64,000 bases of DNA from contig NZ_CP033219.1 in the NCBI RefSeq assembly GCF_004006175.1, positions 2,294,001-2,358,000 of the forward strand, read 5' to 3'. The position numbers and the translations under genes were made by a program. This document shows positions 50,919-58,993 of this stretch, piece after piece. How positions within the stretch are numbered: position 1 is the first letter of the stretch; every line of letters begins with the position of its first letter. Below the pieces are notes generated by a model. It worked only from the letters and a program-made list of their open reading frames with translations. It was not told where the DNA came from and did not search any database. Origin of the DNA: Parasedimentitalea marina. GTDB taxonomy: Bacteria > Pseudomonadota > Alphaproteobacteria > Rhodobacterales > Rhodobacteraceae.

Positions 50919-51332
50919 TCACCCAGATGCAAGCGTGGCGCTCAATTTGTCAACTCTGGGCGCCATCGGATCCCAAGAAGTCATCTGGTCAGATACACTC
51001 CAAGCCTTCGTCCTTTGTAAAACAATTATAGCATTGTTTAAGGGACGGTTTTCAACACACCTCAGTGTTGTTTTGACCGGCTGTAAAACGGTATCGTAAT
51101 TTCTGCGCAGTGTACCATTGGCCGTGACGCGGCTCTCGAGCCACTGGTGAACGGTCGCAAAGGGCCGTTCGCTTCTTATCAGGGCGAGCCGTGGCCAGAC
51201 TTTGCAAAGGTCGCATTCTGCGCATTGCTGCCGTCGAAGAGTACCTAAGTGAAGATCCAGAACCCGACCCGCGACACTTGTAAGTAAAGCAGTGATGCCC
51301 AGTCTTAAAGTGTTGCGTCGAGTCATAGTCAT
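50919..51332 (-). CDS. Possible Tat-exported small protein upstream of the HExxH gene
   Basis: 137 residues opening MTMTRRNTLRLGITALLTSVAG, a good twin-arginine signal (TRRNTLRLG plus a hydrophobic run). CAECDLC follows, then a polar region (FATVHQWLESRVTANGTLRRNY). It ends 30 bases before the HExxH gene on the same strand and might be its first operon partner. The ribosome-binding site is weak and the C-terminal half does not resemble any family I know, so a decayed gene is possible. Confidence 0.35.
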   Translation of the reverse strand: MTMTRRNTLRLGITALLTSVAGRVLDLHLGTLRRQQCAECDLCKVWPRLALIRSERPFATVHQWLESRVTANGTLRRNYDTVLQPVKTTLRCVENRPLNNAIIVLQRTKAWSVSDQMTSWDPMAPRVDKLSATLASG

Positions 51333-51577
51333 TCGATTTACTTATTCCACTGCAGGTTAGTTCAATGGAGCGTTTCTCGGCAGTAAACTGAACCGCTTGA
51401 TGCCGCACTTTCTTGCTAGCAGACCATCGCCGCAACGCAGTATTAGTGCAAGAAAGGGCTCGTTCCTGCCTTTCGCTGCGGTCAGATCCAAATGGGGATT
51501 ATGGGCAGATTGCGGGCTTTGCAAACTCCGTCGTTCTTCTCGAAAGCTGACGTTAGTGTGACGGCCCATAGAAACAT
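51333..51577. other. Region without a supported gene
   Basis: Open frames on the minus strand here have the low-hydrophobic, Arg/Ser-rich composition of non-coding DNA. The stretch recalls degenerate intergenic repeats of roseobacter genomes, but I cannot define a unit. Confidence 0.3.
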
Positions 51578-52474
51578 TCAACCAAGTTTTCGTATTAGTC
51601 GGTTGGTCAAATAGTTCCAAACACATTTGACTTTAGGGGTTCGGTACAGGTTTTCCTGGGCCGCAAGCCAAATCGGCAGACAAGGGAGCTCGGGTTGGTA
51701 TGCGAGCTTTTGCACCAGTGGTTCAGCATCACCGATGACGGTCTGCATAGCGCCAGCGCCGCAGCCTGCGCGAACAAGTTCCCAATATGTGGCTTGGTCA
51801 TCGCAACGGACACCAAAAAAATGCCGGTCTACCATGAGGCCAATTTCGCGCATGCTGCGAATAATCATATCGGACCGATCGAAGCCCACAAACGGCATAG
51901 CAGCCAGGTCCTCAAAATTCTGCGGTTGACCAAGGCGCCCCAAGAGTTCGTGCGAGGCATAGATTGCCAAGGGCTGTTCTGCAATCTTGCGCGTTACAAT
52001 GTCCAATTGGGTGGGACGATACATACGGATAGCAATATCCGCATCGCGGTACATCAGACTCTCTGTCGTGTCAGACGGCACGAGTTCAATTTCGATATCT
52101 GGCTCTGCCAAGCGTATCTCTGCAATGATCTCGGGAAGCAAATAGTGTGATACAACAACGCTTGCCGTGATCCGCACTGTGCCAGAAAGCTGGGTATCGC
52201 TGCCTGCGGCAAGAGTGGTAAGTCGGGCGGATGCCTTGGCCATGTCTCTCGCCGGTTCCAACAGCGTCAACCCAGTCTTTGTCAATTTGAGGCCGTTGGA
52301 CGCGCGGACAAAGAGTTCAGTACCCAAGCTGGCTTCAGCGGCCTTTATGTGCCGTCCTAGCGTTGGCTGGCTCTGCCCGGTTGCCCTTGCTGCAGCAGTC
52401 AGAGAGCCCTCTTCGGCAACAGCCAGAAAAGAGCGGATGTAGGTCCAATCTAAGTCTTCAATACGCCTGTCCAT
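51578..52474 (-). CDS. LysR-family transcriptional regulator
   Basis: 298 residues: winged helix MDRRIEDLDWTYIRSFLAVAEEGSLTAAARATGQSQPTLGRHIKAAEASLGTELFVRASNGLKLTKTG, then a periplasmic-binding-like effector domain (LSGTVRITASVVVSHYLLPEIIAEIRLAEPDIEIELVPSD). It resembles the AlsR/DsdC-like subgroup regulating neighbouring oxidoreductases. It is divergent from an NAD-dependent epimerase-like gene and probably controls it through AATACCAT repeats in the gap. Confidence 0.93.
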   Translation of the reverse strand: MDRRIEDLDWTYIRSFLAVAEEGSLTAAARATGQSQPTLGRHIKAAEASLGTELFVRASNGLKLTKTGLTLLEPARDMAKASARLTTLAAGSDTQLSGTVRITASVVVSHYLLPEIIAEIRLAEPDIEIELVPSDTTESLMYRDADIAIRMYRPTQLDIVTRKIAEQPLAIYASHELLGRLGQPQNFEDLAAMPFVGFDRSDMIIRSMREIGLMVDRHFFGVRCDDQATYWELVRAGCGAGAMQTVIGDAEPLVQKLAYQPELPCLPIWLAAQENLYRTPKVKCVWNYLTNRLIRKLG

Positions 52475-52483
52475 TCAAAATTG

Positions 52484-52515
52484 AATACCATACAGTCAAT
52501 TTAGTGCAATACCAT
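52484..52515. promoter_or_regulatory. Direct repeats in the LysR/NAD-epimerase gap
   Basis: AATACCAT occurs at 52484-52491 and 52508-52515, and ATTG...CAAT symmetry surrounds the first copy (52480-52500). LysR regulators bind such paired sites upstream of divergent targets. Confidence 0.4.
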
Positions 52516-52564
52516 TTCATTACTGTCTCTCTTATCTTCTCCTCGAAACATTCTGGAGAACACA

Positions 52565-53419
52565 ATGACTGGAAAAGTATTGATACTGGGCGCGTCGGGG
52601 AAAGTAGGCCGACACTGTGCGCAGGCGTTTGAAGCTGCAGGTTGGTCCATCAGGCGGTATGACCGTAAGCAAGGTCATATGACTGCTGCGGCACAGAATT
52701 GCGACGTGATCGTCAATGGACTGAACCCGCCGAACTACCACAACTGGAAAACCATCATCCCTCAGATCACACGCGAGGTTATCAACGCGGCGCAGGACAG
52801 TGGTGCAACCGTCCTATTGCCTGGGAATGTGTACCACTTTGGCGACCAGCCAGGCGTTTGGTCTGAAACCACGCCAGCCGACCCCATCAGCAGAAAGGGC
52901 GAGATCCGGCTAGCAATGGAGCATGAGTACGCAACGAGCGGCGTCCAGACCATTGTTCTACGCGCCGGGAACTTCATCGACCCCAATCGTCAGGGGTGCA
53001 TCATGTCACAAGTCTACCTGCGCGATCTCCGGCGGGATAGAGTCACGCTTCCAGGACCCGCAGAGACGCGACAAGCGATGTGCTACTTGCCTGATTTGGC
53101 CCGAGCAGCCGTTGCGCTGGTTGAAAAGCGCCGCACACTTTCTCAATTCGAAGATGTGCCTTTTTCTGGTCATACTCTGAGCGCTCTGGATATCAAATCC
53201 GAGGTTGAGCGCATTCTGAAACGGGAATTGAGGTTCGTACAGTTTCCCTGGTGGATGTTTAAGATCACGGCTCCTTTTTGGGAACTTGCGCGCGAGATGA
53301 ATGAGATGCAGTACCTTTGGAACACTGACCATGCTCTGTCGGGCACGCGGCTGACGCAAATTTTGCCGGATTTCGAAGTAACGCCTGTGGGCGAGGTTTT
53401 TCAAAGTGTCCTCCCCTAA
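52565..53419 (+). CDS. NAD(P)-dependent epimerase/dehydratase-like protein
   Basis: 284 residues with an N-terminal Rossmann fold (KVLILGASGKVGRHCAQAFEAAGW), DVIVNGLNPP, and the extended-SDR-like body (VLLPGNVYHFGDQPGVWSETTPADPISRKGEIRLAMEHEYATSGVQTIVLRAGNFIDP). The YxxxK active site of true epimerases is not evident (RKGEIRLAMEHE at that position), so it may be an atypical reductase or NmrA-like protein. GGAG lies before the ATG. It is controlled, presumably, by the divergent LysR. Substrate unknown. Confidence 0.85.
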   Translation: MTGKVLILGASGKVGRHCAQAFEAAGWSIRRYDRKQGHMTAAAQNCDVIVNGLNPPNYHNWKTIIPQITREVINAAQDSGATVLLPGNVYHFGDQPGVWSETTPADPISRKGEIRLAMEHEYATSGVQTIVLRAGNFIDPNRQGCIMSQVYLRDLRRDRVTLPGPAETRQAMCYLPDLARAAVALVEKRRTLSQFEDVPFSGHTLSALDIKSEVERILKRELRFVQFPWWMFKITAPFWELAREMNEMQYLWNTDHALSGTRLTQILPDFEVTPVGEVFQSVLP

Positions 53420-53474
53420 ATAAGTATACACGCATTTCTGTACGAAGTGATCGTCTGATCATGGACTTGAGAAG

Positions 53475-54157
53475 ATGGGCGGCCAGCTCATCAGGTCCAT
53501 GCCCTATCTGCCCGTCACAAAGCTGTGGCCCGAACTAACCCATGTAACTTTTCCAAAGTTGCGCTCTCGATTGTCTGCGTCAGCACCCGTGGGCAGAACT
53601 GAGGGTTTGAACAAGAAACCCGGAACCAGCAAAGCTTCGGCTACCAGGCTGGTCAAATCCATCCGCCGCAAGACCCTGCGCGGCCGCCGATTGGGATTGT
53701 ACGGCTATGGGCGGATCGCCAAAACTGTCGCGGGCTATGCGCGGTTCTTTGGTATGGATGTTGTCTGGTGGGCCTCCGAAGACGGGCGGCAACGGAAGAC
53801 GGAGAGAAAGTGGCCACTAGCCGGGACCAGTTCTTTGCGGATTGTGATGTGGTTTCGCTACACGTCCGGCTAAAGCCCTCAACCAAGGGGCTGATAACTG
53901 CTGCTGATCTAACCCAGATGCAGCTAGATCGCCTGTTGGCAAACACGTCCCACGCTGGATTGATTGTACCGGGGGCCTTGCTGCAGGCATTGAATGCTGC
54001 TCGACCGGGAAAAGCCACCGTTGATGTGTTCGACACCGAGCCTTTGACGGATCCGAACGATCCATTGCTGTCTCATCCCAATCTAATCGCGACGCCCCAT
54101 ATTGGATTTATCACCGAAGATGAATTCGACATGCAATTCTCGGATATATTTGACTAG
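53475..54157 (+). pseudogene. D-2-hydroxyacid dehydrogenase, frameshifted fragment
   Basis: One frame gives the nucleotide-binding motif GRRLGLYGYGRIAKTVAGYARFFGMDVVWWASE. After a frameshift near 53770 another gives FADCDVVSLHVRLKPSTKGLITAADLTQM and TVDVFDTEPLTDPNDPLLSHPNLIATPHIGF, with the catalytic Glu and His of the family. The N-terminal substrate domain is largely missing. In its intact form it would be related to phosphoglycerate dehydrogenase-like enzymes. Confidence 0.85.
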
Positions 54158-54215
54158 ATCAACGCCTATGCCCAAGGGGATCCAATGCATATGATCAACC
54201 CGCAGGTTTTAGGCA

Positions 54216-54866
54216 GCTAGACCGCTGCTCGGATCGCTTGTTTCAGGGCTGCCGCGACCGCTGTCTCTGATTGTGCCAATCTGGTCAGCAAGCCAATCGG
54301 GCGGGTGATACCGGCGTTTGCAATTGACAAATCGCCACCTGTGTAGCGTCAACGGCGAATTTTGATAGCAGTGCCGCACTAACACCTTCGCGTACCAATT
54401 CCATTGCGGTGGAACTGCGCCCGACTTCATATGTCCAATACAAGGGGCGTTTGACGCGCGCCATGGCTTCGTCAATCAGCAACCGGTTCCCAGTGCCGCG
54501 GGCAGGCAGGATCAGCGGCGTTTCTTCCAAGTCTGATAGGTCCAGGACTTCCCGCCGGGCCAGAGCGTGATCCAAAGGCAAAGCCAGAACTATCGGGTCG
54601 TTAAATAGCAGTTCAAACCGGGTGGTGGGTTCCAGCATCGGGATCGAACAAATACCAAAATCGGCTTCTCCTGCGGCCACGGCTTCGGCCACTTCGTTGG
54701 CGGCACTGTCGAGCAAACGAATACGGGCTGTCTGCCCGGTGGCCCGAAATGCATTCATCGCAGGTATCAGAAGTTGAGCAACCACAGTGCGGACCGTCGC
54801 CATGGTCACCACGCCCCACGTTGATGCGCGTGAGGCATCAATGTCGGAGAAACCGGCATTAATCAA
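54216..54866 (-). pseudogene. LysR-family regulator effector domain remnant, probably tcuR
   Basis: It lacks the DNA-binding domain. The effector domain is clear (VVTMATVRTVVAQLLIPAMNAFRATGQTARIRLLDSAANEVAEAVAAGEADFGICSIPM). A frameshift near 54310 separates it from the last part, which reads TRPIGLLTRLAQSETAVAAALKQAIRAAV in another frame. It is divergent from a tricarballylate-dehydrogenase fragment, the arrangement of tcuR and tcuABC. Confidence 0.78.
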
Positions 54867-54910
54867 ATTACGTGCAGATTGTTAGGTCTGAGCCAGCGAG
54901 GACCCCAATT

Positions 54911-55219
54911 ATGACAACCCAGTATGACATTGCAGTGATCGGCGGCGGAAATGCCGCGCTTTGTGCAGCCATGACCGCTGCCGTAGCTGGCGCCAAAGTT
55001 CTGATCCTGGAAACCGCGCCCAGGGCGTACCGCGGCGGAAACTCCCGGCACACCCGCAACTTTCGCTGCATGCACTCAGGTCCACTTGGCCCACTGATCG
55101 AAGACTACAGCGAGGACGAGTATTTTGTTGATCTGATGAAGGTCACTGGCGGCAAGACCAACGAGAAACTTGTGCGGCTGGCAATGCCGTCAGACTGGTC
55201 GTTCGACGGTACGATCTGA
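54911..55219 (+). pseudogene. TcuA-like FAD-dependent tricarballylate dehydrogenase, N-terminal fragment
   Basis: About 102 residues: YDIAVIGGGNAALCAAMTAAVAGAKVLILETAPRAYRGGNSRHTRNFRCMH, the FAD-binding start of TcuA, and DYSEDEYFVDLMKVTGGKTNEKLVRLA. The frame ends soon after, where an intact protein has about 460 residues. Together with the LysR remnant it is the decayed head of a tricarballylate-utilisation locus. Confidence 0.82.
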
Positions 55220-55346
55220 CCTTAACCAAAACCGTACTTTCACTGCGGCATGATCCGAAAAACAGAATTCGGCCAAGGGGAGCAATCAACATTGGGCATC
55301 CGTACCTTGAGAGAAATGCAGAAGATACGGATGCCAAAGACTGTAG

Positions 55347-56807
55347 TCAGATTGCTCTGCGTATGCTGCGCAAAACATACTTGGTCGCTCCGAGTTTCCC
55401 GTTCTTTGGATAGGTCGATATGCGAACACGGTTGTTTTGGTTGCCACCCAGCACAGACACACTGTCCCCCCTATCAGCGACCAGAAACCCAACATGCCCT
55501 CCTTTGCCAACGCGCTCAAAGACAACGATATCGCCTTCTTGCGGGTCGTTTTCAGCTGACTGGCCCCAGTCTTCCCAGGACAGCGCCCTCTGGCTATCTG
55601 TTCCCACCATGCCTGATTGTTCGACACAGTAGTTCACGAAGGATGAACACCAAGCGACACTATCATCGGTTCCAGACCAAGGGTTCGTTGATTTGTGGTA
55701 CATCACAACCCGTGGATTGTTGCCAGGTCCAGCAACCTCGCGCACGTCGAGGGCAAGTTCGGCCTGAGCAACGCTATAGGGTACGGTTGCTCCTGCTGCA
55801 GTCGCAGGAGCCGCAGCGGTTGCTGTCGAGCCCGGAGCCGAAGGCCAAGTTGGCCATTTGGGCCATGTGGGCCAATTCCCAGCAGTGTTCCCATTTGCTG
55901 AGCTCAGTAACGGCAGGCCGCCGGAAACGGGCTTCAGGTAGCCACTGTGAAGGTATCCATCCGACAATCCGTCACTGTTCACGTCGACATTTGCCCAATC
56001 TCCTGATGTGCTGACAACCTGAACAATTTGCCCCTGCGCTAATGTGGAGTCGACACCATAATTGGTTCCAGGGCCGCGCCGCAAGTTCAAGCCTGACCGC
56101 GCCGTGACTTCCATCAGCGCAAATTGAAAAGACCCAGCATCATCGCGCCAGTCTACGGGCGCAGACGCCGCAGCGCCACCTGGAGTGAATTGACCAAAGT
56201 CGCCCCAAGCTGGGGACAGTTCATTGCCATCATGCCGCAATACTGCTGTTTGCTCTGGATAAGTTTGGCGTAAGGTCCAGGCGTCCGTGGCCAAAAGCGC
56301 TTTTGTTCCGCTCCAGCCCACCGACATTGACAGCCAGATAAAGTCAACCAAACCGGCACTCTTCAATGTCTTGCCAACCAAACCAGAGCCATAGACGCCA
56401 ACACGGTAGTCCGCCCCTAAAACCCTGCGCACTTCGGCAAAGTACTCCGAAATGGATTTGAGGTCTGTTGGGCGGAAGTAATCCCAATCTACAGCAAAGT
56501 AAATTGCAGAGCCTATGGGTTGGCCAATCTGTGTTGCCTGTTTTACCGCACGTGTAGCATCTGCATTGCCGCTTTTCGCATTCAGATCGTTTATGTTCCC
56601 GCCAGAACCACCGCGTTGCTGGTAGACTACGGCGAGTGTCATTCCAGCATCAGCAATAGCTGCCGCTTCGGCTGGCTCGAGTCGCTTCTCGGGTAGCTGA
56701 TTTGAATTGGCGCGATTAAAATACCGAATGATTGTTTCGACGCCACGTGCGCGAAGCTCGTCGAGATTTGATGTTACCCGCCAAGGGGTGTCGATGATTT
56801 TATGCAT
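55347..56807 (-). CDS. Cell-wall hydrolase-like protein: DUF1906, SH3 and CHAP/NlpC-like domains
   Basis: 486 residues from ATG 56807. Residues 1-200 match the DUF1906 glycoside-hydrolase-like (Rv2525c-type) barrel: RARGVETIIRYFNRANSNQLPEKRLEPAEAAAIADAGMTLAVVYQQRGG and AIYFAVDWDY. About 225-300 form a bacterial SH3 (ARSGLNLRRGPGTNYGVDSTLAQGQIVQVVSTSGDWANVD). After a Pro/Trp/Ala-rich linker, about 345-486 is a CHAP/TIGR02594-type amidase domain with AWCSSFVNYCVEQSGM (Cys) and GHVGFLVAD (His). It lacks a signal peptide, as do phage endolysins, so release probably needs the nearby holin-like protein or lysis. Confidence 0.83.
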   Translation of the reverse strand: MHKIIDTPWRVTSNLDELRARGVETIIRYFNRANSNQLPEKRLEPAEAAAIADAGMTLAVVYQQRGGSGGNINDLNAKSGNADATRAVKQATQIGQPIGSAIYFAVDWDYFRPTDLKSISEYFAEVRRVLGADYRVGVYGSGLVGKTLKSAGLVDFIWLSMSVGWSGTKALLATDAWTLRQTYPEQTAVLRHDGNELSPAWGDFGQFTPGGAAASAPVDWRDDAGSFQFALMEVTARSGLNLRRGPGTNYGVDSTLAQGQIVQVVSTSGDWANVDVNSDGLSDGYLHSGYLKPVSGGLPLLSSANGNTAGNWPTWPKWPTWPSAPGSTATAAAPATAAGATVPYSVAQAELALDVREVAGPGNNPRVVMYHKSTNPWSGTDDSVAWCSSFVNYCVEQSGMVGTDSQRALSWEDWGQSAENDPQEGDIVVFERVGKGGHVGFLVADRGDSVSVLGGNQNNRVRISTYPKNGKLGATKYVLRSIRRAI

Positions 56808-56834
56808 GACGTCCTCCACTTAATAGTCTGAAAA

Positions 56835-57347
56835 TTAACTGCTGCCTGTACTGCTGCCTGTACTGCTGGTTGACGCAGGGGCCGGTGTTTGCGTGTGGCT
56901 CGTTGTGTTGTGACAATGTTCCGACGCCCGACCGTCGGAAGCAGCGCAAGCGAAACCCTGTGACAGATTTTGAGCAGCTGCCCCTGTGGCGAAAAACTTC
57001 TCAAGCGCAAACGAACCATTGCCGGAGGTGGTTTTGCCCCCTCTTGCTCCAAACTGGCCAAAAACCGAATATGTATCGTTTGGAGCGTTGCCTGCGTTCG
57101 GGGCCCTTGCGCCCAGTTCCTGCGTGGTTCCTGGCGCAACCTCGAGCCCAGTGGGCAATATCGCGATGTTTGCGTCCGAATACCCAAGCGTGAATTCCGG
57201 TGCGGGCGTGCCTACACCCTGGCCGACCGACACACCAAGTGTTTGGGCTTGCCCAAAGACGACAGGGTTACCTGGAGTCGGGCCGCATGCACCTAACCCA
57301 AGCAAACCCATGGCTGAAAACACTAAGGCTCTCTTACTTATTGTCAT
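56835..57347 (-). CDS. Putative lipoprotein with tandem-repeat tail
   Basis: 170 residues from ATG 57347 (AAGGAATTCGCA upstream). The lipobox is LLGLGAC (Cys 21). The mature part reads VVFGQAQTLGVSVGQGVGTPAPEFTLGYSDANIAILP and YSVFGQFGARGG, a recurring but unnamed proteobacterial lipoprotein pattern in my memory. The C-terminus is a Ser/Thr/Gly tail encoded by a 12-base tandem repeat. It lies between the hydrolase and a second small lipoprotein on the same strand. Confidence 0.72.
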   Translation of the reverse strand: MTISKRALVFSAMGLLGLGACGPTPGNPVVFGQAQTLGVSVGQGVGTPAPEFTLGYSDANIAILPTGLEVAPGTTQELGARAPNAGNAPNDTYSVFGQFGARGGKTTSGNGSFALEKFFATGAAAQNLSQGFACAASDGRASEHCHNTTSHTQTPAPASTSSTGSSTGSS

Positions 57348-57364
57348 TGCGAATTCCTTTTTGT

Positions 57365-57718
57365 TTATGAAACACTGTCGATCACGCAACTTCTGGGAAG
57401 CGTCGGGACAGCGCGTAGAATTGCGGTTGCTTGTTCAGCGGTGGCTGCAAAAAAAATGGCTGAACAACTGCTGGTCGGCAGGCACGTGATATCGCGAGAC
57501 ATCACTCCAGCGCTGAGACTGTTGGTTTCGAACAAAACGCCAAACGTGAGCCAGGTGGTTCGCACTCCTTGGCTACTACACACATCCACAGATTTGGTTC
57601 CGAATTGCAGGCGCTTTTCGCTTCCGCCGTCTGGAAGCGTTTGGGTCACGATGGAGCAGGCAGCGACCTGCAACACAATGCACGCATTCAAAACGAAACG
57701 TCTCAACACTTTCATCAT
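57365..57718 (-). CDS. Small cysteine-rich putative lipoprotein
   Basis: 117 residues from ATG 57718 (MMKVLRRF). The signal and lipobox are VLNACIVLQVAAC. The mature part has VDVCSSQ, ITCLPTSSC and RSCVIDSVS, so several disulfides are possible. It ends 17 bases before the next lipoprotein gene, suggesting an operon with it. No family recognised. Confidence 0.6.
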   Translation of the reverse strand: MMKVLRRFVLNACIVLQVAACSIVTQTLPDGGSEKRLQFGTKSVDVCSSQGVRTTWLTFGVLFETNSLSAGVMSRDITCLPTSSCSAIFFAATAEQATAILRAVPTLPRSCVIDSVS

Positions 57719-57845
57719 GCCCCCTCTTGGACAAAGGCGCGTGCATACAGCGAACGCGTTTGTGTGTCGGTGTTCTTGAACCCTGCTGCTACGCCGACCC
57801 TTGTGCCGCAGGCTACTGCGACCCACATGGATGCCTTCAGACGGC

Positions 57846-58058
57846 TCACGCCGGTTCCTCTAGACGGTCAAGGCTAGACGGAGGTGTGAAATATCCGGTC
57901 ACAAAAACAAGGATCATGAGAATTGCAGCTTCGACTGATGGGGGAATGTCGATGCCAGTTGTTGTTTCAACTACCCAGATCAGAAGTATGGAAATCGGAG
58001 CTGACAAAGAACTGCTCACGACCTTCCGCGTTGGAGTTTGTGTTACCATACGTGCCAT
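57846..58058 (-). CDS. Holin-like small membrane protein
   Basis: 70 residues with AAAGG ten bases before the ATG. The layout is a short basic N-terminus (MARMVTQTPTRKVVSSSLS), a first membrane helix (APISILLIWVVETTTG), the motif IPPSVEAAILMILVFVTGYFTPP, and a charged end. That PPxVxAAI...GYFxPP pattern is what I recall from a family of small phage-holin-like proteins. Directly upstream of two lipoproteins and an endolysin-like hydrolase, it fits a lysis cassette. Function is inferred. Confidence 0.65.
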   Translation of the reverse strand: MARMVTQTPTRKVVSSSLSAPISILLIWVVETTTGIDIPPSVEAAILMILVFVTGYFTPPSSLDRLEEPA

Positions 58059-58494
58059 GTCGAACGCCTTTCAGTTTTAGTTACGTGAAATGGTGCGGAC
58101 GGGGCTTTTGATCGTGTCCGCATGAACTGACCGAAGCGCAAGGAGGATCGCCTTGGGCTTTAGCGTTGTCCCGATTGCTATGTTGCTTTGCGCTAGGCTC
58201 TTTCGCCCCGCCTTTGCAGACGGCCGCTCAGCGTTGTATTTTTTCTTGTGTGAAAATGAAGTCATCAAATGGCCCCGCCCCTCTTGTCCGAAACCGTGCC
58301 ATCGCTGGCAGAACAACTGTGGCGCGGCCGCGCGAATGAATCGCAATTTGATCGTGATTGCTGCGTTAGTTGTTGGTGAATTGACTATGGTTTTGCGTTT
58401 ATTAGCATCAGGATTCATTGCTTTCCGGGTGGCGGCATGGTTCACGGCTCGAAAACGAGTGGTACACATGTCTGATCGTTACTGATTGAGCGAC
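58059..58494. other. Region without a supported gene
   Basis: Frames of 110 and 130 codons exist on opposite strands, but both are poor in protein-like features and probably non-coding or insertion-sequence debris. No clear terminator or RNA. Confidence 0.35.
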
Positions 58495-58790
58495 GCGCAG
58501 ATGGCGCGCCTTGAACACTTTTCCCGAATTACCACAGCAAGCCACGCGTAGACGGCGCCGGGTTATGGGTTGAATTTATTGATCAATAACAATTGGTTGC
58601 GCTGGCAGCTTGCACCTAAGGAGCATGGCGTACTCAAGACGATCCACAACCGCTGGAAACGGTGGAGCGACAATGGTGTGTTCGCTTTGATGATGGCGGG
58701 ACTGGCTGCCGAGCACGACAAAGAGAAAACCGCGAGGATCGACGCAACCTATCTGAAGGCACACCCCACAGGCACAGCAATCCCGCTCTC
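58495..58790 (+). mobile_element. IS5-family transposase remnant
   Basis: Pieces of a DDE transposase can be read: MARLEHF, then LLINNNWLRWQLAPKEHG, TIHNRWKRWSDNGVFALMMAGLAAEHDKEKTARIDATYLKAH. These are the N-terminal half of the IS427-group transposase, with the first catalytic Asp in MIDATYLKAHRT-type sequence (here RIDATYLKAHPT). Frameshifts separate the first pieces and homology ends at about 58790. Downstream DNA to 58990 is unassigned. Confidence 0.78.
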
Positions 58791-58993
58791 CATTTTCGTC
58801 AAGTTCTGCCTACGAAGCTTTACACCGTTGATCCAGTAGCCTGATATCAGGAGCAACGTCGTGGCGATGATACTGCGCATGCCTAACAGCTTGGAGTGAT
58901 GCACTTAATCGCTTGAATTGCCAGAGCGGAAAGTCGGTGGCGCACCAAAACCCACGGCACGCTGCAAAGCTTGCACAATCAAGATTTGCACAT

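Noticed and set aside
58077..58469. 130-codon minus-strand frame upstream of the holin-like gene
   Set aside because: Arg/Lys/Ser-rich, antisense to another frame, lacks start signals; likely insertion-sequence debris.
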